Assembly (NCBI GenBank): GCA_030600975.1
Contig: JAUVUL010000171.1
Span: 1 to 5,316, forward strand
Reading direction: 5' to 3'
Length of the DNA: 5,316 bases
DNA from: Candidatus Aegiribacteria sp.
GTDB lineage: Bacteria; Fermentibacterota; Fermentibacteria; Fermentibacterales; JCC-6
The translations under genes and the position numbers were made by a program. A model generated the notes under the pieces. The model was not told the origin of the DNA. It did no database searches and was given only the letters and a program-made list of their open reading frames with translations. Positions 1 to 5,316 of this stretch are shown in pieces. Positions within the stretch are counted from its first letter, which is position 1, and every line of letters starts with the position of its first letter.

Positions 1-1950
1 TACAAGGCCATCGGTTCCGGGCATTATTTCAACAAAGGCTCCGAAGTTCATGATATTAGCTACAACTCCGTCGTATATCTGTCCGACTTTGGGTTTTCCC
101 GTTGAAAGCTCTATCAGTTCAAGGGTTCTATTTGCAGCTTCAGCGTCATCGGAGAGTACAACCACTGTACCGTCATCATCGATATTGATATCGGCACCGG
201 TTTCTTCCGTTATGGCTCTGATGTTCTTGCCTCCAGGACCTATCAGTTTTCCGATCATGTCCTTTTCTATCTGAACTGTATAGACCCTTGGCGCGAATTC
301 ACTGAGTTCCGCGCGGTTTGTGCTTATGACGGAATTCATCTCGCCGAGTATGTATTCCCTGTTCTCTTTTGCTCTGTTTATGGCTTCACTGAGAATATCA
401 AGGGAAATTCCTTCAACTTTCAGATCCATCTGTATTGCGGTTATGCCTTTGGCAGTTCCGGCGATCTTAAGGTCCATATCGCCCAGATGATCTTCAACTC
501 CGGCAATATCCGATAGTATAACGTAGTCTTTTCCATCGGTTACAAGGCCAAGGGCCACGCCTGCGACAGCATCGGTTATAGGGACTCCAGCGTCCATCAG
601 GCTGAGGGAGCCACCACATATCGTCGCCTGACTTGATGAACCATTCGATTCGAGTATATCCGATACTACCCTTACCGTATAATTGAATTCAGTCTTCTCA
701 GTGGGCATAACCTGTGAAAGGGCCATTTCGGCAAGATGTCCGTGACCGATCTCTCTTCGACCGGGGCCACGGTCAGGTCTTACCTCTCCGACACTGAAGG
801 AGGGAAAATTGTAATGGAGCATGAAATCCTTGGTGTATTCTCCCATAAGAGCGTCTATCCTCTGCTCATCCCTTGCTCCTCCGAGCGTAACCGCTACGAG
901 AGCCCGGGTTTCGCCCCTTGTAAAGAGAGCTGAACCATGGGGACGGGGTAATACACCAACTTCGCAGGTTATCTTCCTTACATCGCCCTCATCGCGTCCA
1001 TCGGGACGCTGGTGATCAAGAAGCTTTTTCCTGGCGACAAGCTTTTCCGCATCATTGACTGCCTTTGAGATCATCTTCTTCAGTCTGTCATCATCAAGAT
1101 CGGGATATCTGCCGGAGAGTTCTTCAAGGGCAGTTTCCTTCGCTGTCTCCCCTGCGTCGGATAGGGCGTTCTTGACACCGTTTCCGTATACTTTTTCAAA
1201 CTCAGGGATAGCGATTGAGTTCACCGCTTCCGCGAGGCCGTCCGGAATCTCAAAAGCAATCTTAATCTGACGTTTTTCGCGTCCGACGGCTTCCCTCAAG
1301 TCCATCTGAAGCTCGTTGATCATGGCAGCAGCATCGGCAGCTATCCTTATCGCTTCCATAACTTCGGCTTCCGACAGCTGTGCGGTCGATCCTTCCAGCA
1401 TGACCACATCAGTGTCCTTGACCGCAACCACAAGATCAAGGTCGCTTTCAATCTGCTCGTCGAGAGTGGGATTGATCACGAACTTACCATTCACCCTGCC
1501 TACTTTCACCGAGGATACGGGACCGTCCCATGGAATGTCCGAGATCATCAGGGCTGCCGATGCACCCAGCATTCCAAGCAGACTGGGATCGTTCTGACCA
1601 TCGGAACTGAGGACAAGAATATAAACCTGGGTCTCTTCCATATAATCCGAAGGGAAAAGTGGCCGCAGCGGCCTGTCAATTAGCCTTGCGGTAAGGGTTG
1701 CGGCTTCCTGAGGTCTGCCCTCCCGCTTAAAAAATCCACCGGGTATCTTGCCGGCGGCATATGTTCTTTCGCGGTATTCTATCGTCAGGGGAAAGAAAGG
1801 CAGATCTCTTAATCCGCCTGATGTTGCGGCAACAAGTACTGCTGAGCCGCCGTACGTAACGTAGACGGAACCGTCGGCCTGTTTTGCCATTCTTCCAGTC
1901 TCAATTGTAAGTTTTCTGCCTGCTATTTCTCTTTCAACAACTTTTATCAT
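1..1950 (-). CDS. pnp: Polyribonucleotide nucleotidyltransferase (PNPase), 3' end cut by the window edge
   Basis: PNPase degrades RNA 3' to 5' by phosphorolysis, releasing nucleoside diphosphates, and is a trimeric cytoplasmic enzyme of the degradosome type. 650 codons are open with no stop. The first RNase PH-like domain carries GKIPGGFFKREGRP (67-80) and RLIDRPLRPLFP (89-100). A helical linker runs over about 230-310. The second, catalytic RNase PH domain has GSALFTRGET (339-348), HYNFPSFSVGE (379-389), GRREIGHGH (397-405), SNGSSS (435-440) and EDHLGDMDLK (486-495). By alignment, D487, D493 and K495 match the metal-binding D486, D492 and K494 of E. coli. A KH domain with GPGGK (571-575) follows. 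The S1 domain begins near 622 and is cut at the edge; about 50 or more residues are missing. ATG 1950 is the start because in-frame TAG-TAA (2010-2005) lies upstream with no better start between, and AAGGAAG precedes it. Odd points are R349 and Q441, where the family usually has Gln and Met. Confidence 0.97.
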   Translation of the reverse strand, partial: MIKVVEREIAGRKLTIETGRMAKQADGSVYVTYGGSAVLVAATSGGLRDLPFFPLTIEYRERTYAAGKIPGGFFKREGRPQEAATLTARLIDRPLRPLFPSDYMEETQVYILVLSSDGQNDPSLLGMLGASAALMISDIPWDGPVSSVKVGRVNGKFVINPTLDEQIESDLDLVVAVKDTDVVMLEGSTAQLSEAEVMEAIRIAADAAAMINELQMDLREAVGREKRQIKIAFEIPDGLAEAVNSIAIPEFEKVYGNGVKNALSDAGETAKETALEELSGRYPDLDDDRLKKMISKAVNDAEKLVARKKLLDHQRPDGRDEGDVRKITCEVGVLPRPHGSALFTRGETRALVAVTLGGARDEQRIDALMGEYTKDFMLHYNFPSFSVGEVRPDRGPGRREIGHGHLAEMALSQVMPTEKTEFNYTVRVVSDILESNGSSSQATICGGSLSLMDAGVPITDAVAGVALGLVTDGKDYVILSDIAGVEDHLGDMDLKIAGTAKGITAIQMDLKVEGISLDILSEAINRAKENREYILGEMNSVISTNRAELSEFAPRVYTVQIEKDMIGKLIGPGGKNIRAITEETGADINIDDDGTVVVLSDDAEAANRTLELIELSTGKPKVGQIYDGVVANIMNFGAFVEIMPGTDGLV

Positions 1951-1961
1951 TTTTCTAATTT

Positions 1962-1968
1962 CTTCCTT
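1962..1968 (-). promoter_or_regulatory. Ribosome binding site of pnp
   Basis: AAGGAAG lies 11 nt before the ATG at 1950. It matches six of the seven bases of the ideal AAGGAGG, but the spacing is a little long and the surrounding region is rich in A. It is the only Shine-Dalgarno-like sequence near this start. Confidence 0.6.
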
Positions 1969-1983
1969 TTCAACTCTATCAAT

Positions 1984-1998
1984 CCGGCTCTCTGCCGG
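1984..1998 (-). other. Short GC-rich hairpin in the pnp leader
   Basis: CCGGC, a 5-nt loop (AGAGA) and GCCGG form a perfect 5-bp stem 33 nt before the pnp ATG. What follows is ATTGATAGAG, not a run of U, so it is not an intrinsic terminator. It could be part of a structured 5' leader of pnp; that role is inference. Confidence 0.4.
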
Positions 1999-2011
1999 GA
2001 CATGTTACTAC

Positions 2012-2055
2012 AAGCACCACTTCAATTGAAATCCACGAGTCTTATCAGTGTGCTT
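2012..2055 (-). other. Candidate RNA stem-loop in the rpsO-pnp spacer
   Basis: In the transcript, AAGCACACT (2055-2047) can pair with AGTGGTGCTT (2021-2012), giving nine base pairs with one bulged G (2018) and a 25-nt loop. A perfect palindrome, TTCAATTGAA (2021-2030), overlaps the inner end of the stem and offers a competing fold. The spacer between these two genes in E. coli carries a stem cut by RNase III and used by PNPase to control its own synthesis. Position is the only link to that system; the pairing itself is seen directly. Confidence 0.4.
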
Positions 2056-2062
2056 AATTCCG

Positions 2063-2086
2063 CTGAGATACTATCTATCTTCTCAG
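2063..2086 (-). repeat. Inverted repeat across the rpsO stop codon
   Basis: CTGAGA and TCTCAG form a perfect 6-bp inverted repeat with a 12-nt loop. It spans the last codons of rpsO and its TAG (2077-2075). It sits where a 3'-end or processing hairpin might be expected, but it is followed by CGGAATTAAG rather than a U-run and is weak, so it is not called a terminator. Confidence 0.3.
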
Positions 2087-2344
2087 TCCGAGATCCTTAA
2101 CTATCTTTCTGTAACGTTCAATATCCTTATTGGTAAGGTAATTGAGCAGTCTTCTCCTCTGTCCCACAAGCATAAGAAGTCCCCTGTTACAGTTATTGTC
2201 CTTCTTGTGAAGTTTCCTGTGCTCGGTAAGATTCCTTATCCTCTCCGTAAGGATGGCTATCTGTACTTCCGATCTTCCGGTATCCTTTTCACCATCTCCG
2301 AATTTGGCGATTAACTCTGCCTTTTTATCGGCTGTTATACTCAT
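2075..2344 (-). CDS. rpsO: Small ribosomal subunit protein S15 (uS15)
   Basis: S15 is a primary 16S rRNA binding protein that organises the central domain of the 30S subunit and makes an intersubunit bridge to 23S rRNA. The 89 residues match the usual length exactly. Family marks are DTG (21-23), SEVQIAILT (25-33), HKKD (46-49), RGLL (54-57), QRRRLLNYL (62-70), the RY pair (77-78) and the terminal LGLRR. The start is clear: ATG overlaps the ribF stop (ATGA), with GGAGG 10 nt upstream, so translation is probably coupled to ribF. The loop after D49 reads NNCNRG where the family typically has HHSRRG, so the rRNA-contacting Ser (S51 in mature E. coli numbering) is Cys. In several bacteria S15 represses its own mRNA; any operator here would have to lie in the end of ribF. 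Confidence 0.98.
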   Translation of the reverse strand: MSITADKKAELIAKFGDGEKDTGRSEVQIAILTERIRNLTEHRKLHKKDNNCNRGLLMLVGQRRRLLNYLTNKDIERYRKIVKDLGLRR

Positions 2345-3228
2345 CTTTTCAGATCCTCCGTTCGTTCTTCCTGTAAAGCGTACTGCCTGACATTTTCCAC
2401 ATCATCGGCAATAAGCTTTTTCAGCTCTTCAATATTTTTTGAAGATGCTGGACTTCTCAATCTCTTTCTGAAACTTACGCTTACTATACTGCCGTATACA
2501 TCCCCGACCCGGTGATCGAGCAGATGTGCTTCCACCGGCCCCGTAGTGCTGCCGGGAACGAATACGGCCGCAGGTACAGGTCTGCTTCCTTCGCCGGAAT
2601 CAACGTAACCTGCGTAACTGCCGGGTTTCGGAAGCAGTTTGCATTCTGGAACCCTGACATTCAATGTGGGAAATCCTATCTGTCTGCCATAACCCTTGCC
2701 CCTTGAAACCACTCCTGTAACCGAATAATGCCTGCCAAGGAGTTCTTCAGCATTATCCAGTTCTCCTTTTTCAAGAAGCAGCCGGATTTTTTCACTCTTA
2801 ACCGGTCCATCTCCACATTCCAGCGGAGGTACAATAATAGTATCAATCTCCCTTGAAGTACACCACTGATACAGGTATTCCACTGTACCTGACCTGTTTC
2901 TGCCGAAATGGAAATCGTATCCCACTACGATCCTGCTGAATTTCTCCATTTCAAGAAGTTCAGAGAGAAATTCATCCGGTGACTTTTCGACCGTTTCTCT
3001 GTCGAAAGGAATGATTATTATTTTCTTCATTCCCAGCCTGCTTAGAATCCCTGACCTTTCAGATACAGTAGTGAGTCGTCTGCTCCATGAGTTATCCGTA
3101 AAATACTGACGAGCTACAGGTTCAAAGCAAACAAGGCATGTATCACCACTGAAGGATCTGGCCTTTTCTATTACCATCAGATGTCCCGAATGTATACCGT
3201 CGAAATTTCCTAATGTAATTGTATCCAT
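2341..3228 (-). CDS. ribF: Bifunctional riboflavin kinase / FAD synthetase (RibF)
   Basis: RibF phosphorylates riboflavin to FMN and then adenylylates FMN to FAD in the cytoplasm. With the start chosen here it has 295 residues, near the usual 300-310. The N-terminal nucleotidyltransferase domain shows GNFDG (7-11), HSGH (13-16), FEP (35-37) and VGYDFHFG (102-109). The C-terminal flavokinase domain shows GRHYSVTG (165-172), GFPTLN (185-190), GSYAGYV (203-209) and VEAHLLD (232-238), whose Glu is probably the catalytic base. ATG 3228 is preferred because it puts the family's opening strand (TITLGNFDG) directly after Met and has GGAAG 9 nt upstream. ATG 3255 would add nine residues and overlap truB by 22 nt. 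The usual G-x-x-P-T segment before VEAH is replaced by PGSTTG and shortened, and R-x-E-x-K/R-F becomes RSPASSKN, so the kinase half is divergent. The gene lies 5 nt after truB and overlaps rpsO. Confidence 0.95.
   Translation of the reverse strand: MDTITLGNFDGIHSGHLMVIEKARSFSGDTCLVCFEPVARQYFTDNSWSRRLTTVSERSGILSRLGMKKIIIIPFDRETVEKSPDEFLSELLEMEKFSRIVVGYDFHFGRNRSGTVEYLYQWCTSREIDTIIVPPLECGDGPVKSEKIRLLLEKGELDNAEELLGRHYSVTGVVSRGKGYGRQIGFPTLNVRVPECKLLPKPGSYAGYVDSGEGSRPVPAAVFVPGSTTGPVEAHLLDHRVGDVYGSIVSVSFRKRLRSPASSKNIEELKKLIADDVENVRQYALQEERTEDLKR
2355..2359 (-). promoter_or_regulatory. Ribosome binding site of rpsO
   Basis: A perfect GGAGG lies 10 nt before the rpsO ATG, inside the last codons of ribF. 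Its strength fits a ribosomal protein that must be made in larger amounts than the flavin enzyme upstream, and it allows initiation independent of coupling. Confidence 0.85.
2422..2450 (-). other. Strong hairpin inside the 3' end of ribF, upstream of rpsO
   Basis: CAGC-A-TCTTCAA, a loop of AAAATA, then TTGAAGAGCTG form 11 base pairs with a single bulged A (2446) and a 6-nt loop. The 3' foot is 77 nt before the rpsO ATG. The transcript continues AAAAAGCTT, so it is not a terminator in the sense direction. The stem falls in the part of RibF (about 258-270) where the protein departs from the family consensus. A regulatory or processing role for rpsO is inference. Confidence 0.45.
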
Positions 3229-3233
3229 GATTT

Positions 3234-4079
3234 TCAGCTTCCGGTGAATACGCATATCGGCTTCAGAATATTCCCATCCCCTTCAGCTACTGCCAGCAGA
3301 TTATCATCCTTATCCAGCAGGGCTACTATACCGTCCTGATGACCTTTCACAGTTCCGCCGTGGGATACGGTCATACGTTGTTCCTCGTCAAGCACTGCTT
3401 TCGTGTAATCCCGGAGGACATCTGACATACTCAATAGAGACCTGGTGTTTCGAGTCTCCTTTGAAGCTTCCTCAATACTGAATGCCCCGATCGAAGTTCT
3501 CCTGATATCGAAGGCTGCTCCGCCCGTGCCAAGATCGTTCCCGATATCGCGTGCAAGAGCTCTGATATAAGTTCCCGAGCTTACAGTGACCGAGAGATGT
3601 ATCTCCGATCCCGTGAGTTCCTCAAGCTTCCATTTCTCGGTATACACCTCTCTTACAGGTGTTGAGGGCTTTAATCCTTTTCTTGCCAGGGAATATGCCC
3701 GCTCACCATCAACTCTTACTGCTGAATAGTCCGGTACTTTCTGACTGATGGCCCCGGTATAGTTACATATTACCTTAAGAACATCCTCCACAGCGATGGG
3801 CGGAACTGGTCTCTTTTCCAGAATGGTACCGCCTGTATCATCCGTATCAGTTCTGGTGCCCAGTTCAATCCCGAAACTGTATGTTTTCCTGGAAGATGAG
3901 ATAAACCTGGAAAGCCTGGTTGCCCTTCCCAGAAGAACGATAAGGAGACCTGTAGCATCGGGATCCAGGGTTCCGGCGTGTCCGTATTTTCTGTAACCCC
4001 ATTGCTTTGCAACCCTTGAAGCTGCTCTGCGTGAGTAAATGCCGGCTGATTTATCAAGAAGATATGCCGCACCTGTCAT
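3234..4079 (-). CDS. truB: tRNA pseudouridine(55) synthase TruB
   Basis: TruB isomerises U55 to pseudouridine in the T-loop of most tRNAs and can act as a tRNA chaperone. Counting from ATG 4079 (281 residues), it shows LLDKSAG (7-13), GHAGTLDPDATG (33-44) with catalytic D39, GRATRL (51-56), KTY (65-67), LGTRTDTDD (73-81), VPDYSAVRVDG (115-125) and SSGTYIRALARDIG (167-180), whose Arg is the conserved active-site one. The end (about 230-281) resembles the small C-terminal PUA-like domain of bacterial TruB. The start is not settled. ATG 4079 lies 11 nt after the rbfA stop and gives the short N-terminus seen in Bacillus-type TruB, but has a C-run and no Shine-Dalgarno before it. TTG 4094 overlaps the rbfA stop (TTGA), has only a weak GAG upstream and adds five residues. 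In either case coupling to rbfA is likely. K-S in place of the usual K-P, and V-P in place of P-P before YSA, are small departures. Confidence 0.95.
   Translation of the reverse strand: MTGAAYLLDKSAGIYSRRAASRVAKQWGYRKYGHAGTLDPDATGLLIVLLGRATRLSRFISSSRKTYSFGIELGTRTDTDDTGGTILEKRPVPPIAVEDVLKVICNYTGAISQKVPDYSAVRVDGERAYSLARKGLKPSTPVREVYTEKWKLEELTGSEIHLSVTVSSGTYIRALARDIGNDLGTGGAAFDIRRTSIGAFSIEEASKETRNTRSLLSMSDVLRDYTKAVLDEEQRMTVSHGGTVKGHQDGIVALLDKDDNLLAVAEGDGNILKPICVFTGS
3238..3242 (-). promoter_or_regulatory. Ribosome binding site deciding the ribF start
   Basis: GGAAG sits 9 nt before ATG 3228, within the last codons of truB. The alternative ATG at 3255 has only a closely spaced GAAG, so this site favours the shorter protein. 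It is weaker than the sites of rbfA and rpsO. Confidence 0.55.
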
Positions 4080-4090
4080 CCGGGGGGATG

Positions 4091-4435
4091 TCAATCGTTT
4101 CTCAGCTCTCTCATGATATTCAGAATCTTGTCACCCTTTTCACCGGATTCATCTTTTACCAGCGAGAGAGCTGGAACCGTACGCATCCTTATCCGGGATG
4201 CCAGCTGAGACCTGAGAAAACCCCTGGCTGATTTCATCGCTTCAAAAGCATCCTGCCTCTCGTCGTCAGTTCCTGCCGTCTCATAGAACAGCGTAGCATG
4301 CGAACCGTCTCGGGAGAGCTTTACCCTTGTTATATTCACGTTTCGCAATCTTTCATCAGATACATTCCTGGACAGTGTTTCTCCGACTATCTGCCTAATA
4401 TCTACTTCCAGCCTGGATCTTCTTCTTTCATCCAT
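4091..4435 (-). CDS. rbfA: Ribosome-binding factor A (RbfA)
   Basis: RbfA binds the immature 30S subunit and helps finish the 5' end of 16S rRNA; in E. coli it is needed for growth in the cold. The protein has 114 residues, within the family range, and forms one KH-like domain. Supporting segments are RLEVDIRQIV (8-17), VSDERLRNVNIT (25-36), SRDGSHATLFYE (41-52), ARGFLRSQLA (70-79) with the A-x-G kink typical of RbfA, and RMRTVPAL (83-90). ATG 4435 is chosen because a perfect GGAGG stands 8 nt before it and the protein then begins as the family does. A longer reading from TTG 4498 would overlap infB by 41 nt and add 21 residues with no family likeness. It lies 22 nt after infB. Confidence 0.95.
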   Translation of the reverse strand: MDERRRSRLEVDIRQIVGETLSRNVSDERLRNVNITRVKLSRDGSHATLFYETAGTDDERQDAFEAMKSARGFLRSQLASRIRMRTVPALSLVKDESGEKGDKILNIMRELRND

Positions 4436-4443
4436 ATGGAATT

Positions 4444-4448
4444 CCTCC
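4444..4448 (-). promoter_or_regulatory. Ribosome binding site of rbfA
   Basis: A perfect GGAGG, 8 nt before ATG 4435, lies in the short infB-rbfA gap. It fixes the rbfA start and excludes the longer reading that begins inside infB. Confidence 0.85.
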
Positions 4449-4457
4449 GAAAAGCCG

Positions 4458-5316
4458 TCAGAGTTCTCTGGCAATGGAGATGATCTCGAAACTTTCAATC
4501 ACATCACCAAGTTTGATATCATTATAGCCCGAAAGGCCTATGCCGCATTCGAAACCGGATTTGACTTCTTTCTTGTCTTCCTTGAAACGCTTCAGGGAAC
4601 TTACGGTACCTGACCAGATATCAACGCCATTCCGTACAAGCCGTATAAGGGCATTTCTCTTTATCACGCCACTGATAACGTACGATCCTGCTATTGTCCC
4701 GATCTTCGGAACCTTGAAGAGATCTCTTACTTCAGCAGATCCAAGAAATTCTTCCTTCTCTTCGGGTTTCAGAAGCCCTGAAAGCGCCTTTCTAATGGTT
4801 TCTTCAACCTGGTGGATAACACTGAAGGTAGCAATTTCCACATCCCTTGCTGATGCCTCTTCGCGGGCTCTTACATCGGGACGAACCCTGAAACCTATTA
4901 TTACGGCGTTTGATGCGGCAGCAAGGTTGACATCGTTGCTCGAAATGCCTCCAGCGCCGCTTCTGATGATGTTCACGGAAACTTCTTCATTGCCCAGCTT
5001 GGTAAGTGTATCTACTATGGCTTCCGCAGTGCCCTGAACATCCGCTTTGACGACAAGGTTCATAGTGCCCTCGTTTTCAGCGGATTTCAGCCAGAAATCC
5101 TCAAGGGATATCATTCTGCTCGCATGCAGTTCTCTTTCCCTCTGGACAATCTGGCGTCTTCTGCTAATGCGTTTTGCCTCTTGTTCGGAGCTTACAGCTA
5201 CTATAGGCTCTCCAGCGTCAGGAACTTCGGTACAACCGAGTATTTGAACGGGGGTTCCGTCTGAACTCCAGTCACGCGAGTAAATTTCGTATGCCGTCAC
5301 TTGCTTGTATAAAAAA
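4458..5316 (-). CDS. infB: Translation initiation factor IF2, C-terminal part (5' end outside the window)
   Basis: IF2 is the GTPase that brings fMet-tRNA to the 30S subunit and promotes 50S joining. Only the last 285 residues are present; the N-terminal region and the whole GTP-binding domain lie beyond the right edge. The frame is open to the edge, and the other two frames on this strand stop within it, so a GTG at 5300 is internal rather than a start. Counting from the first whole codon, the segment shows TPVQILG (21-27), a charged helix rich in R and E (about 47-65), NLVVKADVQGTAEA (85-98), SNDVNLAAASNAVIIGF (126-142), LKPEE (182-186), AEVRDLFKVPKIGTIAG (194-210), RFKEDKKEV (243-251) and ECGIGLSGYNDIKLGD (256-271). 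These are domain C1, the connecting helix and the tRNA-binding C2 domain. The stretch before TPV is unlike the usual linker. Other substitutions are AGGI for VGAI and VIH for VIY. Confidence 0.96.
   Translation of the reverse strand, partial: FLYKQVTAYEIYSRDWSSDGTPVQILGCTEVPDAGEPIVAVSSEQEAKRISRRRQIVQRERELHASRMISLEDFWLKSAENEGTMNLVVKADVQGTAEAIVDTLTKLGNEEVSVNIIRSGAGGISSNDVNLAAASNAVIIGFRVRPDVRAREEASARDVEIATFSVIHQVEETIRKALSGLLKPEEKEEFLGSAEVRDLFKVPKIGTIAGSYVISGVIKRNALIRLVRNGVDIWSGTVSSLKRFKEDKKEVKSGFECGIGLSGYNDIKLGDVIESFEIISIAREL

Noticed and set aside
1..550. The 10-mer TACAAGGCCA occurs at both 1-10 and 541-550
   Set aside because: Both copies encode Gly-Leu-Val in pnp at unrelated positions of the protein; a chance repeat.
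1316..1597. 93-codon plus-strand frame, with other short plus-strand frames at 50-274, 736-1270
   Set aside because: All are antisense to the continuous 650-codon pnp reading and show low-complexity Ser/Ala-rich translations typical of shadow frames.
1984..1998. Intrinsic terminator between rpsO and pnp
   Set aside because: The stem has only 5 bp and no U-run follows; it lies close to the pnp start and is better seen as leader structure.
1951..2074. Separate sigma-70-type promoter for pnp
   Set aside because: Hexamers such as TTGAAG, TAGTAA and GATAAG occur, but no pair has both a reasonable match and 16-18 nt spacing.
2048..2314. 88-codon plus-strand frame
   Set aside because: It is almost exactly antisense to rpsO, whose product is unmistakable S15.
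3770..4072. 100-codon minus-strand frame
   Set aside because: It overlaps truB in another frame and shows no family features, while the truB frame carries all the catalytic motifs.
4436..4498. N-terminal extension of rbfA from TTG 4498
   Set aside because: The added 21 residues overlap infB, resemble nothing in RbfA, and bypass a perfect GGAGG-ATG at 4435.
4540..5037. 165-codon open frame on the plus strand
   Set aside because: It lies wholly antisense to the well-conserved C-terminal part of infB, has no recognisable domain and is explained by the codon pattern of infB.
5298..5300. GTG as start of a short IF2-like protein
   Set aside because: No Shine-Dalgarno precedes it and the frame stays open to the window edge, as expected for the interior of infB.

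Overview
The window is a stretch of a bacterial chromosome in which every convincing gene lies on the minus strand. Read in the direction of transcription, from right to left, the order is infB (3' part only), rbfA, truB, ribF, rpsO, pnp (5' part only). This is the 3' half of the widely conserved nusA-infB translation and RNA-processing operon. Placing ribF between truB and rpsO recalls the Bacillus-type order (truB-ribC-rpsO-pnpA). E. coli has no ribF there. Unlike Bacillus, no ylxP-like gene sits between infB and rbfA. The proteins are ordinary bacterial forms with several divergent positions. I cannot name the phylum; an uncultured lineage away from the well-known model groups is a guess.

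Layout: infB enters from the right edge and ends at 4458. After a 22-nt gap with a perfect GGAGG comes rbfA (4435-4091). truB follows almost immediately (4079-3234, or an overlapping TTG start at 4094). ribF starts 5 nt after truB (3228-2341). rpsO overlaps the ribF stop by 4 nt (ATGA; 2344-2075). A 124-nt spacer (2074-1951) with several possible RNA hairpins precedes pnp, which is open from 1950 to the left edge and is cut inside its C-terminal S1 domain. The plus strand holds only shadow frames.

How the genes work together: IF2 joins the initiator tRNA and the subunits. RbfA matures the 30S subunit, TruB makes pseudouridine 55 in tRNA, and S15 is a primary 16S rRNA binder. PNPase degrades and trims RNA. 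RibF makes FMN and FAD and is the only metabolic enzyme. The tight junctions, and the lack of any hairpin-plus-U-run terminator or convincing promoter, suggest one polycistronic mRNA, possibly with post-transcriptional control around rpsO and pnp.

I found no mobile element, CRISPR array, tRNA, rRNA or clearly new system. The most interesting features are a strong hairpin in the 3' end of ribF, just upstream of rpsO; the structured rpsO-pnp spacer; an unusual rRNA-binding loop in S15; and a divergent flavokinase domain in RibF.
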